Assembly (NCBI GenBank): GCA_900551435.1
Contig: URVW01000072.1
Location: 1 to 11,566 of the forward strand
DNA length: 11,566 nucleotides
Direction: 5' to 3'
Source: an uncultured Faecalibacterium sp.
GTDB taxonomy: Bacteria; Bacillota; Clostridia; Oscillospirales; Ruminococcaceae
Made by a program: the position numbers and the translations under genes. This document shows positions 1 to 7,032 of this stretch, one piece after another. Under the pieces are notes generated by a model. The model was given only the letters and a program-made list of their open reading frames with translations, made no database searches and had not been told where the DNA came from. How positions within the stretch are numbered: position 1 is the stretch's first letter; each line of letters begins with the position of its first letter.

Positions 1-179
1 AGGGCAAGGCCGTCCTGCTGGTCAGTCTGGAGCTGGACGAGGTCATGAACCTGTCAGACCGCATTCTGGTCATGTACGAGGGCGAAGTCGTGGGTGAATT
101 TGATCCCAAGACCACCACCGTGCAGGAACTGGGCCTGTATATGGCAGGTGCGCGCAAGCAGGGAAAGGAGAGCAACTAA
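1..179 (+). CDS. nupO: Nucleoside ABC transporter ATP-binding protein, C-terminal end
   Basis: This is the last 58 codons of an ABC ATPase, read in frame from position 3 to the TAA at 177-179; the rest lies outside the window. The residues LVSLELDEVMNLSDRILVMY match the region after the H-loop of sugar/nucleoside importer ATPases (YufO/NupO, RbsA-like), where the second nucleotide-binding domain ends, followed by a short basic tail. Such ATPases couple ATP hydrolysis to import through two permeases at the inner face of the membrane. The stop lies 3 nt before the next start, so this is one operon with the two permeases. The nucleoside assignment comes mainly from those permeases and from the nucleoside phosphorylase downstream; the fragment alone would fit several CUT2-like systems. 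Confidence 0.85.
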   Translation, partial: GKAVLLVSLELDEVMNLSDRILVMYEGEVVGEFDPKTTTVQELGLYMAGARKQGKESN

Positions 180-182
180 CAG

Positions 183-1352
183 ATGAAAAACAAAAAACTT
201 TCCCACGGCAGTCTGAACAGTTCCATTACGAGCGTTCTGGCCGCGCTGTTGTGCATTGTGATCGGCATGGCGGTCGGTTTCCTTGTGCTGCTGGCCATCA
301 ACCCGGCCCACGCATGGGGCGACGGTTTTGTCCGTATCTTCAAGGGCGGCTTCTACGATGCCCCCTACGGCGTTGGCAAGGTGCTGGCCAATGCGGCTCC
401 CCTGATCATGACCGGTCTGTCTGTGGCCTTTGCCTTTAAGACTGGCTTGTTCAACATCGGTGCAGCCGGTCAGTATACGCTGGGCGCTTATGGCGCACTG
501 TACTGCTCCATCATGCTCAAGCTGCCTTGGTTCGTCTGCCTGTTGGCAGCGGCTGTTCTGGGCGGCATCTGGGGCGCGATCCCCGGCTTCTTCAAGGCCT
601 ACTTCAACATCAATGAGGTCATCACCTCCATCATGTTCAACTGGATCGGCCTGTATCTCGTCAATGAGCTGGTCTATCAGAACGGCACTGGCCCCATGTA
701 CGATGTGCGCAACACCCGCACCCTGAATCTGGGCAAAAATGCAGACTATGCACAGTCCATCATCCCGGATTTTGGCCTGAATAAGCTGTTCCAGACCAAC
801 AGCACCACCATCGCCATCTTCTTGGCGGCGCTCGTGGCGATTTTGATCTGGGTCGTTCTGAACAAGACCACTTTCGGCTATGAGCTGAAGGCCGTCGGTC
901 TGAACAAGAGCGCGGCCCGCTATGCCGGCATCAACGAGAAGAAGAATATCATCCTCTCCATGGCCATCGCCGGTGCGCTGGCTGGCTTTGGCGCGGGCCT
1001 GTTCTATCTGTCCAACGTGGGCCAGTGGAACCCGCTGAACTCCACCAGCCTTCCGGCCATGGGCTTCAACGGCATCTCGGTCGCCCTGCTGGCAAGCTCG
1101 AACCCCATCGGGACCATTTTCTCGGCCATCTTCATCTCCCACATCTCGGTGGGCGGCACGTTCCTTTCCACCAAGTATTACCCCACGGAGATCGCCGACC
1201 TCATCAGCGGTATCATCATTTATCTGTGTGCATTCTCGATGCTCTTCCGCGGCAAGATCCAGAAACTGCTGTTCAAGAACGCTGACAAGACCAACGTGAA
1301 CGCAGAACCTGCCCCTGCCGAGAAAGCCAATGCAAAGAAGGAGGGCAAGTAA
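183..1352 (+). CDS. nupP: Nucleoside ABC transporter permease, NupP/YufP-like
   Basis: A 389-residue polytopic membrane protein of the BPD_transp_2 permease family, the larger of two permeases in a BmpA/Nup-type nucleoside importer. After a basic N-terminus (MKNKKL) there is a hydrophobic segment at about residues 16-39, then the conserved block GLFNIGAAGQ at 88-97, typical of this family, and further membrane segments through about residue 355. The cytoplasmic tail is charged and rich in Ala and Lys. The ATG at 183 has AAAGGAG at 164-170, a somewhat long 12-nt spacing, and begins 3 nt after the ATPase stop, which supports this start. The next permease starts 1 nt after its TAA, so translational coupling is likely. 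Family knowledge gives import of ribo- or deoxyribonucleosides; the pyrimidine-nucleoside phosphorylase downstream makes pyrimidine nucleosides the likeliest substrates, which is inference. Confidence 0.9.
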   Translation: MKNKKLSHGSLNSSITSVLAALLCIVIGMAVGFLVLLAINPAHAWGDGFVRIFKGGFYDAPYGVGKVLANAAPLIMTGLSVAFAFKTGLFNIGAAGQYTLGAYGALYCSIMLKLPWFVCLLAAAVLGGIWGAIPGFFKAYFNINEVITSIMFNWIGLYLVNELVYQNGTGPMYDVRNTRTLNLGKNADYAQSIIPDFGLNKLFQTNSTTIAIFLAALVAILIWVVLNKTTFGYELKAVGLNKSAARYAGINEKKNIILSMAIAGALAGFGAGLFYLSNVGQWNPLNSTSLPAMGFNGISVALLASSNPIGTIFSAIFISHISVGGTFLSTKYYPTEIADLISGIIIYLCAFSMLFRGKIQKLLFKNADKTNVNAEPAPAEKANAKKEGK

Positions 1353-1353
1353 G

Positions 1354-2271
1354 ATGCTGCTTTTGATCAAATATACCCTGCTGTATGGCATCGTTCTGAT
1401 GCTGGTGGCACTGGGCGGCATGTTCAGTGAGCACTCCGGCATCATCAATATCGCGTTGGAAGGCATCATGGTCATCGGCGGCGTGGCGGGCGTTCTGACC
1501 CTGACCATGCTCCCGTCCAGCATGTCGCCGTTCCTTGTGGTCCTCATTTCGGTGCTGGTCGCAGCGCTGGCGGGCATGGTCTACAGCTTGCTGCTGGCCT
1601 TTGCGTCCATCAACCTGAAGGCGGACCAGACCATCGGCGGCACGGCACTGAACCTGCTGGCAACGGCCATCGCGGTGGTCATCGCGAAGTACTTCAGCGA
1701 CAGCGGCAGCGCTAAGCTGAACTATTCCAACAAGCCGTTCCTGTTCAACATCGGCGGGCTGGAGCTGAGCATCTTTGTTCCGCTGGGCATCGTGCTGCTG
1801 ATCATCAGCTACATTGTGCTGTATAAGACCCGCTTCGGTCTGCGTCTGCGGGCGTGCGGTGAGCACCCTCAGGCCGCCGACTCGGTGGGCATCAATGTCT
1901 ATAAGATGCGCTACGCCGGTGTTCTGATCTCCGGTGCGCTGGGCGCCATCGGCGGCATGGCCTATATCGTGCCGCCCGTCCAGACCTGGAACTTCGAAGT
2001 CGGCGTGGCTGGCGCGGGCTTCCTCGCCATGGCTGTTATGATCTTCGGTCAGTGGAAGCCGTTCAACATCTGCGCGGCGGCGATGTTCTTCGCCGTGTTC
2101 AAGAGTCTGGCCAACATCGCTGACTCTACCTTCCTTGCACAGTTCCACTGGTCCAGCAACATCTATAACATGATGCCGTTCATCGCTTCGATGATCATTC
2201 TGGCCTTCACCTCCAAGAACAGCATGGCCCCCAAGGCCGAGGGTATCCCCTACGACAAGGGTTCCCGCTGA
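1354..2271 (+). CDS. nupQ: Nucleoside ABC transporter permease, NupQ/YufQ-like
   Basis: A 305-residue membrane permease, partner of the preceding permease in the same importer. The N-terminus is a membrane segment (residues 2-22), followed by the family block GIINIALEG at 29-37 and further helices. A cytoplasmic loop contains GLRLRACGEHPQAADSVGIN, the counterpart of the coupling loop in BPD_transp_2 permeases (LKAVGLNKSAARYAGIN in the upstream partner). I chose the ATG at 1354 because AAGGAGGG at 1338-1345 sits 8 nt upstream and MLLLIKYTLL is a natural N-terminus. An ATG at 1330 in the same frame would add eight residues inside the upstream gene without a ribosome site. It is the last gene of the operon: a strong hairpin terminator begins 21 nt after the stop. 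No solute-binding lipoprotein is visible here; it would be expected upstream of the window. Confidence 0.9.
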   Translation: MLLLIKYTLLYGIVLMLVALGGMFSEHSGIINIALEGIMVIGGVAGVLTLTMLPSSMSPFLVVLISVLVAALAGMVYSLLLAFASINLKADQTIGGTALNLLATAIAVVIAKYFSDSGSAKLNYSNKPFLFNIGGLELSIFVPLGIVLLIISYIVLYKTRFGLRLRACGEHPQAADSVGINVYKMRYAGVLISGALGAIGGMAYIVPPVQTWNFEVGVAGAGFLAMAVMIFGQWKPFNICAAAMFFAVFKSLANIADSTFLAQFHWSSNIYNMMPFIASMIILAFTSKNSMAPKAEGIPYDKGSR

Positions 2272-2291
2272 TTCTTCGCGTGGCTTTTCCG

Positions 2292-2326
2292 GGGCGCAGC
2301 TGCTTTTGGGCGGCTGCGCCCTTTTT
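2292..2326 (+). terminator. Rho-independent terminator of the nucleoside transporter operon
   Basis: GGGCGCAGC (2292-2300) pairs with GCTGCGCCC (2313-2321). The stem extends inward by TGC/GCG with one wobble pair around a TTTTGG loop and is followed by five T residues. It lies 21 nt after the second permease stop and before the promoter of the phosphorylase gene. Confidence 0.9.
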
Positions 2327-2350
2327 CGTGGAAAACGACCAAAATATGGC

Positions 2351-2378
2351 TTGATTTTGTGCAAAAATTTGATATACT
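2351..2378 (+). promoter_or_regulatory. Sigma-A-type promoter of the nucleoside phosphorylase gene
   Basis: TTGATT (2351-2356) and TATACT (2373-2378) are separated by 16 bp in an AT-rich stretch directly after the terminator. The leader is about 30 nt and ends with AGGAG (2401-2405), 9 nt before the ATG. The phosphorylase can therefore be transcribed independently of the transporter. I see no clear operator. Confidence 0.75.
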
Positions 2379-2414
2379 GGAAGTGCAGTATCATAGAAAT
2401 AGGAGCGTGATTTT

Positions 2415-3734
2415 ATGCGCATTTATGACCTGATCGCGAAAAAACGCGACGGCGGCACGCACACCCGCGAGGAGCTGGAAGCCATCGTCAACGGCTTTGT
2501 CAGCGGAGAAGTGGCAGATTACCAGATGGCGGCTTGGATGATGGCCGTCTATCTGCGCGGCATGACCGACGAAGAGACCGCAGAGCTGACGGATGTGATG
2601 GCGCACAGCGGCGTGATGGTGGACCTTTCGCCCATCCCCGGCATCAAGGTGGACAAGCATTCGACCGGCGGCGTCGGCGACAAGACGACCCTCGTGATCG
2701 CGCCGGTCGTGGCGGCGTGCGGCGTCAAGATCGCCAAGATGAGCGGCCGTGGCTTGGGCCACACCGGCGGGACCATCGACAAGATGGAGAGCGTCCCCGG
2801 CACGAAAACGGCCCTTTCGCAGGAGGATTTCTTTGCACAGGTGAATAAGATCGGCCTGTCGGTCATCGGCCAGAGCGAGGGCATCGCCGTGGCGGATAAA
2901 AAGATGTATGCCCTGCGCGATGTGACGGCCACGGTCAGCTGTATCCCGCTCATTGCATCCAGTATCATGTCCAAAAAGCTGGCTTCCGGTTCGGACGCCA
3001 TCCTGCTGGATGTCACCACCGGCACGGGCGCGTTCATGAAAACTGTGGACCAGAGCATCGAGCTGGCCAAGCTGATGGTCTCCATCGGCACGCACCATGG
3101 ACGCCGGGTCGCAGCCATGATCACCGACATGGATACCCCGCTGGGCCACAACATCGGCAACAGCTTGGAGGTCATGGAGAGCATGGACGTCCTCAAGGGC
3201 AAGGGTCCGGCCGACCTGACCGAGGTGTGCCTCCAGCTGGCGACCAATATGCTGGTGCTGGCAGACAAGGGCACGCCCGCAGAGTGCCGCGCCATGGCGG
3301 AAGCAGTCATCGCGGACGGTTCGGCCTTTGCAAAGTGCAAGGAGATGTTCGCGGCACAGGGCGGTGATACCCGCGTGCTGGACGACTACGACCTGTTTGA
3401 GAAGCCCGCCGCAAGCTATGAGCTGCTGGCGGAGGAAGATGGCTACATCGTCGCGAATGATGCCGAAAAGATCGGCTCGGCCAGCGTTCTGCTGGGCGCA
3501 GGACGCCAGAAAAAGGGCGACCCGTTGGACTTTGCCGCCGGCATCGTCCTGCACAAAAAGCGCGGAGAATTCGTGCATAAGGGCGAGAGTCTTGCGACCT
3601 TCTACGGCGCGCCGGACAAGTTCGAAGCCGCCGCTGAAGAATACCGCAGCGGCTTGGTCTACGGCGCGGAAAAGCCCGAAGAGGCCCCGCTGGTCTATGC
3701 GCTGGTCACAAAAGACGGCGTAGAGCGGTACTAA
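2415..3734 (+). CDS. pdp: Pyrimidine-nucleoside phosphorylase
   Basis: A 439-residue cytosolic enzyme that splits uridine, deoxyuridine or thymidine with phosphate into the free base and (deoxy)ribose-1-phosphate, the first salvage and catabolic step after nucleoside uptake. The length is normal for the family (about 430-440). The N-terminal helical domain runs to about residue 65. The phosphate-binding segment KHSTGGVGDK lies at 81-90, and the family signature SGRGLGHTGGTIDKMES at 110-126. The C-terminal PYNP_C-type domain follows from about residue 340 (EEDGYIVANDAEKIG onward). The ATG at 2415 is fixed by AGGAG 9 nt upstream. Its position directly behind the nucleoside importer links uptake and phosphorolysis. 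The sequence alone does not separate the broad-specificity Pdp from a strict thymidine phosphorylase (DeoA), but Pdp is usual in Firmicutes. No damage is seen. Confidence 0.95.
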   Translation: MRIYDLIAKKRDGGTHTREELEAIVNGFVSGEVADYQMAAWMMAVYLRGMTDEETAELTDVMAHSGVMVDLSPIPGIKVDKHSTGGVGDKTTLVIAPVVAACGVKIAKMSGRGLGHTGGTIDKMESVPGTKTALSQEDFFAQVNKIGLSVIGQSEGIAVADKKMYALRDVTATVSCIPLIASSIMSKKLASGSDAILLDVTTGTGAFMKTVDQSIELAKLMVSIGTHHGRRVAAMITDMDTPLGHNIGNSLEVMESMDVLKGKGPADLTEVCLQLATNMLVLADKGTPAECRAMAEAVIADGSAFAKCKEMFAAQGGDTRVLDDYDLFEKPAASYELLAEEDGYIVANDAEKIGSASVLLGAGRQKKGDPLDFAAGIVLHKKRGEFVHKGESLATFYGAPDKFEAAAEEYRSGLVYGAEKPEEAPLVYALVTKDGVERY

Positions 3735-3741
3735 AACACAA

Positions 3742-3799
3742 AAAAGCACCCCGTCCGGGAGCTGTGGAGCATTCCACAGGCACTCGAACGGGGTGTTTT
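3742..3799. terminator. Bidirectional terminator between convergent genes
   Basis: CACCCCGT (3747-3754) pairs with ACGGGGTG (3788-3795), flanked by A residues on the left and TTTT on the right. Inside sits a second perfect stem, CTGTGGA (3762-3768) with TCCACAG (3773-3779), around a GCAT loop. The A/T flanks on both sides suit termination of the phosphorylase on the plus strand and of the response-regulator remnant on the minus strand. Confidence 0.85.
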
Positions 3800-3806
3800 G
3801 CTTGTT

Positions 3807-4080
3807 TTAGGAAGCAGCGGTGTGGAGCCGATAGCCGACGCCCCAGACCGTCTGAAAAAGCTTTGGTTCTGAGGGAACGTCCTCGACCTTTTCCCGCAGA
3901 CGGTTGATGTGGACGGCCACGGTGGTGTTGTCGCCCATGGATTCCAAGCCCCAGATCAGCTCGTAGAGATCCTCACGGCTGAACACCTGTTCGGGGTGGC
4001 GCATGAGGAAGAGCAGAAGCTCGTATTCCTTGTTCTTGAGCGGCAGCTCGACGCCATTTTTGGTGATGCGCCGCCGCGCC
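3807..4080 (-). pseudogene. Response regulator, OmpR family, C-terminal DNA-binding domain only
   Basis: The last ~90 residues of an OmpR/PhoB-type response regulator: ITKNGVELPLKNKEYELL, then FSREDLYELIW, VAVHINRLREKVE and the closing VWGVGYRLH. This is nearly all of the winged-helix (Trans_reg_C) domain, with the recognition helix and the C-terminal hairpin. The whole phospho-acceptor receiver domain is absent. Upstream of RRRITKNG the frame runs into low-complexity residues (WWWGWA) that are the wrong-frame reading of a histidine-kinase N-terminus. The break therefore lies at about 4068-4082 in GC-rich sequence. A TTG at 4107-4109 could start a 100-residue peptide, but no ribosome site supports it. 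It is most likely a dead remnant, although a free DNA-binding domain could in principle still bind. A bidirectional hairpin follows the TAA. Confidence 0.85.
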
Positions 4081-4173
4081 CAGCCCCACCACCAGCAGGA
4101 TGCCCGCAATGACGATGGGGACCACCAGCATGATGAGGTTGGAGCGCCGAAGCCGTTCCTGAATCCTCGACAT
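4081..4173 (-). pseudogene. Sensor histidine kinase, N-terminal fragment
   Basis: Reading leftward from an ATG at 4171-4173 gives MSRIQERLRRSNLIMLVVPI and then a hydrophobic run, IVIAGILLVVGLG, before the frame becomes nonsense. A short basic, amphipathic start followed by one membrane segment is the typical N-terminus of a Firmicute sensor kinase. It is followed by sequence belonging to a response regulator in a different frame, so no fusion protein is made. All sensor, DHp and ATPase parts are missing. The parsimonious reading is that a kinase-regulator gene pair lost the kinase body and the receiver domain. The ATG has no ribosome site, and its upstream side is maltose-binding-protein sequence on the other strand. 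The assignment rests on only ~31 residues. Confidence 0.6.
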
Positions 4174-4717
4174 CGCTGTGAACCCCGGCTTCAAGTCCGG
4201 CCCCGATGCAGACATCGTTTCCGCCATCAAGGACGGCACTTGCTGCGCTGCGGTTTCCGGCACTTGGAACGCAAACTCCGCAGAGGATGCTTGGGGCGAG
4301 GGCTACGCTGCCACCAAGCTGTCCACCTACACCTTGAACGGCGAGCAGGTCCAGATGGGCTCCTTCTCCGGCTACAAGCTGGTGGGCGTCAACCCCCACA
4401 GCACAAACGTCGGCGTGGCCATGATGCTGGCCGACTTCATCACCAACGAGGATAACCAAATCAAGCGTTTCAACGACCGTAAGTTGGGCCCCTCCAACAT
4501 CAACGCAAATGCGACCGAGGCTGTCCAGTCTGCACCGGCCATCGCTGCACTGGCTGCACAGAGCGACTATGCGACCCTGCAGCGCGTGGGTGCAAACTAC
4601 TGGGATTCCGCTGCAAGCCTGGGCGAGATCCTCGCTTCCGGCGATACGCAGGGCAAGACCACGCAGCAGCTGATCGACGACGCTGTGGCCGGCATCACCG
4701 CTCCTGTGGCACAGTAA
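4163..4717 (+). pseudogene. malE: Maltose/maltodextrin-type solute-binding protein, C-terminal part
   Basis: About 184 codons of an extracellular sugar-binding protein (SBP family 1) ending at the TAA at 4715-4717. Recognisable parts are the ligand-cleft segment DGTCCAAVSGTWNA, the stretch SGYKLVGVNPHSTNVGVAMML with ADFITNEDNQ after it (the usual 'A..F..FL/I' closing lobe), and a C-terminal tail rich in Ala and Gln. A family member has about 400-450 residues with a lipoprotein signal. The signal and the first half or more are absent: in-frame sequence begins after a TGA at 4160-4162 (ILDIAVNPGF), directly against a kinase fragment on the other strand. A GTG at 4178 could initiate but lacks a ribosome site and would give a signal-less cytoplasmic fragment. 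Its position before malF and malG fixes the identity. Transport function is not expected from this copy. Confidence 0.85.
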
Positions 4718-4733
4718 AAACAGAATCCTCTCG

Positions 4734-4769
4734 GCGGGCGCGCATCGATTGCGGCGTGCCCGCTTTTTT
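4734..4769 (+). terminator. Hairpin with T-run between malE and malF
   Basis: GCGGGC (4734-4739) pairs with GCCCGC (4758-4763), followed by six T residues (4764-4769). In maltose-type operons a leaky terminator after the binding-protein gene keeps binding protein in excess over the membrane subunits. The malF ribosome site lies 26 nt further on, so read-through is expected; the attenuating role is inference. Confidence 0.75.
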
Positions 4770-4807
4770 GGAACAAGCATTTGTGAGTAGGAAAGGAGTT
4801 GATTTTT

Positions 4808-6256
4808 GTGGCAGAAAAGGTCCTTCAGCCGCCGCTCCGTACGAACGGAAAAGAGCCTGATTTCGCACAAAAATTCGGTCATGCGTGGGTGCATGGCGAT
4901 ATTTTCACCAAGCTGTCCTTCCTGATCTGGGGTCTGGGCTACATCGGCCACGGCCAGCTGATCAAGGCGCTGCTGGTCACGGTGGTGCAGGGGCTGGGCC
5001 TGTATTTTCTGGGCACGTCCGGCGTTCCGGCTTTGAAAAAGTTCGGGACCCTCGGCACGGTGCAGATGGAGATGAAGTTCAATCCCCTCACCCTGAAAAA
5101 TGAGGTCAACGATTACGATAACTCGTTCGCCATCCTGCTGTTGAGCGTGATCGCCATGGTGGTCATCGTTTCGCTCATTGCGGCAGCAATGATGGTGGTC
5201 ATCTCGAACTTCGAGCTTCAGCAGCAGCGCGCGGCGGGCAAAAAGACCAACAGTTTCCGTCAGGATGTGGTGGTCTACCTGAACGAAAAGTTCTATGTCA
5301 CCCTGCTGACCCTGCCGGTCCTCGGCGTGGTGGTGTTCACCATCGTTCCGCTGTTCATCCTCATCGCCGTTGCCTTTACGAACTACGACCAGCAGCATAT
5401 GCCGCCGGCTTCGCTGTTCACATGGGTGGGTCTGGCGAACTTTGCGGCGCTGTTCGGCGGCCAGTCGCTGTCGCTGACCTTCAACTACGCATTTGCCAAG
5501 GTCCTGAACTGGACGCTGGTCTGGGCCTTCTTCGCGACCTTCACCACCTTCTTCGGCGGTGTGTTCCTCGCGATGCTCATCAATGACAAAAAGACCAAGT
5601 GCCCCAAGCTGTGGCGCACTCTGTTCATGATCACGATCGCGGTCCCGCAGTTCGTTACCCTGCTTCTGGTCCGGAACTTATTCTCGGATTCCGGCATCTT
5701 TAACACGATGATGGCCAACGCCGGTGTGACCGATTTCCTCAAGGTCATCGGTCTGCTGGGCAAGAACATGGACCACATCCCGTTCCTGACCGACCAGCAT
5801 TGGGCCAAGTTCATGATCATCCTCATCAACATCTGGATCGGCGTGCCGTATCAGATGCTGATCGCGACCGGTGTTCTGATGAATATCCCCAGCGATATGC
5901 TGGAAGCTTCCGTCATCGACGGCGCATCGCCGCTGCAGAGCTTCATCCACATCAAGCTGCCCTACCTGCTCAGCGTGCAGGGTCCGGCGCTGGTCACGGA
6001 TTTCGTCAAGAACGTCAACAACTTCAACGTTATCTATCTGCTCACGCAGGACGTCTATATCACCAAGGATCAGGCGCTTGCCTCGTCCAGCGCCAAGGAA
6101 GTGGACCTTCTGGTGACGTGGCTGTTCCGCCTGACACAGGAACAGTACAACTACAAGATGGCGGCAGTCATCGGCATCATGGTGTTTATCATCTGCGCCC
6201 TGTTCACGCTGATCTGCTTCAAGTTCATCAATAAGAGGGAGGCGACGTTCTCGTGA
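4808..6256 (+). CDS. malF: Maltose/maltodextrin ABC transporter permease MalF
   Basis: A 482-residue inner-membrane permease that, with MalG and an ATPase such as MalK/MsmK, imports malto-oligosaccharides delivered by MalE. It has the N-terminal extension typical of MalF: a cytoplasmic start, a helical hairpin around residues 35-70, a soluble segment, and a membrane helix rich in Val and Ile at about 100-135. A second half with the remaining helices follows. The ATPase-coupling EAA loop is clear at about residues 366-385 (EASVIDGASPLQSFIHIKLP). The GTG at 4808 is chosen because GGAG at 4795-4798 lies 9 nt upstream; a TTG at 4799 would overlap that site. The stop overlaps the malG start by 4 nt, so the two are translationally coupled. 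The gene looks intact. Substrate range (maltose, maltodextrin or another alpha-glucoside) cannot be settled here. No ATPase gene is present, as is usual when one is shared. Confidence 0.9.
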   Translation: MAEKVLQPPLRTNGKEPDFAQKFGHAWVHGDIFTKLSFLIWGLGYIGHGQLIKALLVTVVQGLGLYFLGTSGVPALKKFGTLGTVQMEMKFNPLTLKNEVNDYDNSFAILLLSVIAMVVIVSLIAAAMMVVISNFELQQQRAAGKKTNSFRQDVVVYLNEKFYVTLLTLPVLGVVVFTIVPLFILIAVAFTNYDQQHMPPASLFTWVGLANFAALFGGQSLSLTFNYAFAKVLNWTLVWAFFATFTTFFGGVFLAMLINDKKTKCPKLWRTLFMITIAVPQFVTLLLVRNLFSDSGIFNTMMANAGVTDFLKVIGLLGKNMDHIPFLTDQHWAKFMIILINIWIGVPYQMLIATGVLMNIPSDMLEASVIDGASPLQSFIHIKLPYLLSVQGPALVTDFVKNVNNFNVIYLLTQDVYITKDQALASSSAKEVDLLVTWLFRLTQEQYNYKMAAVIGIMVFIICALFTLICFKFINKREATFS

Positions 6257-7032
6257 CGCAAGCAACGGTTTCAACGACCCATACGGCCGAAGTTGAGGCG
6301 CAGCTGCGCCGGGGCCGCATCTCCAAGACCATCCGCAGCATCATCCGGCATCTGATCCTGACGCTGCTGGCGGCGGTCTGGCTGCTCCCCATCCTGTGGC
6401 TGCTGGTGACCTCGTTCTCCACCGACCGCGGCATCAACTTCCGCCGGTTCTTCCCGGCGGGCTACACGCTGGACAACTACATCAACATCCTGTTCCATTC
6501 GGACTCGGTGGCGCAGTTCCCGCGCTGGTTCATGAACACCTTCGTCGTGGTGTGCATCAACTGCGTGATCTCCATCTGCTTCGTGCTGATGGTGGCTTAT
6601 GCGCTGAGCTGCTGCCGCTTCAAGGGCCGCAAGCTTTTGCAGAACCTTTCCGTCATCGTCAACCTGTTCCCGGGCGTTCTGGCCATGATCGCAGTCTACT
6701 TCGTGTTGAAGTACCTGAACCTGACCAACTCCTATGCAGGTCTGATCATGGTCTACGCGGGTTCGTCCGGTCTGGGCTACCTGATCTGCAAGGGCTTCTT
6801 CGATACCATTCCCGTTTCCCTGCGTGAAGCCGCCAAGCTGGACGGCGCGTCGGATGCGCGGGTGTTCTTCCAAGTGGTTCTGCCCATGTCCAAGCCGATC
6901 TTGGTCTACACCATTATCAGCTCGTTCATGGTCCCGTGGACCGACTTCGTGATGGCAAAGATGATCCTGAACTCGGGCGTCTCGGCAGACCGCCCCGCAG
7001 CGAGAACAAGCTGCGGGGCGGTCTGTTTTTAG
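6253..7032 (+). pseudogene. malG: Maltose/maltodextrin permease MalG, C-terminally truncated
   Basis: The partner permease of MalF, starting at GTG 6253 with GAGGGAGG (6235-6242) upstream and sharing bases with the malF stop. The genuine part runs to about residue 245: first helix at about 33-55, a large first periplasmic loop (RFFPAGYTLDNYINIL), four further helices, and the EAA loop from residue 192 (REAAKLDGASDARVFF, ending VVLP). After NSGVSADR the frame enters a terminator hairpin and ends in PAARTSCGAVCF, unlike any MalG end. Family members continue for about 40-50 residues with a last membrane helix and a conserved C-terminal tail that touches the ATPase. Both are missing, so a working transporter is doubtful. 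The joint lies at about 6986-6992. It could be a true deletion or a misassembly. Confidence 0.85.
6986..7030. terminator. Strong 16-bp terminator hairpin, convergent malG' and lysR
   Basis: CAGACCGCCCCGCAGC (6986-7001) pairs perfectly with GCTGCGGGGCGGTCTG (7010-7025) around GAGAACAA, followed by TTTTT (7026-7030). The hairpin directly follows the LysR-gene stop on the minus strand and is probably that gene's terminator. Its outer arm on the malG side is where malG sequence ends, so the minus-strand T-run expected after the stem is gone. Confidence 0.85.

Noticed and set aside
1330..1353. Upstream ATG for the second permease
   Set aside because: It adds MQRRRASK from inside the preceding gene and removes the well-spaced AAGGAGGG from use; the ATG at 1354 fits better.
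54..1577. Long minus-strand open frame (507 codons) opposite the permease genes, with similar ones opposite pdp (2391-3749), malF (3956-5398) and aconitase (8206-10023, plus strand)
   Set aside because: They are rich in His, Gln, Asp, Gly and Arg, have no ribosome sites, lack recognisable domains and lie exactly opposite well-supported genes. They are shadow frames of GC-rich coding DNA.
3742..3799. Nested hairpin between pdp and the regulator remnant as an attachment site or mobile-element end
   Set aside because: It is fully explained as a bidirectional terminator between convergent genes, and no integrase or second copy is present.
3973..4263. A 96-residue minus-strand frame across the kinase fragment as a real small membrane protein
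   Set aside because: Its first part is antisense to malE and its last part is an out-of-frame reading of the response regulator; only the middle 31 residues look like genuine protein.
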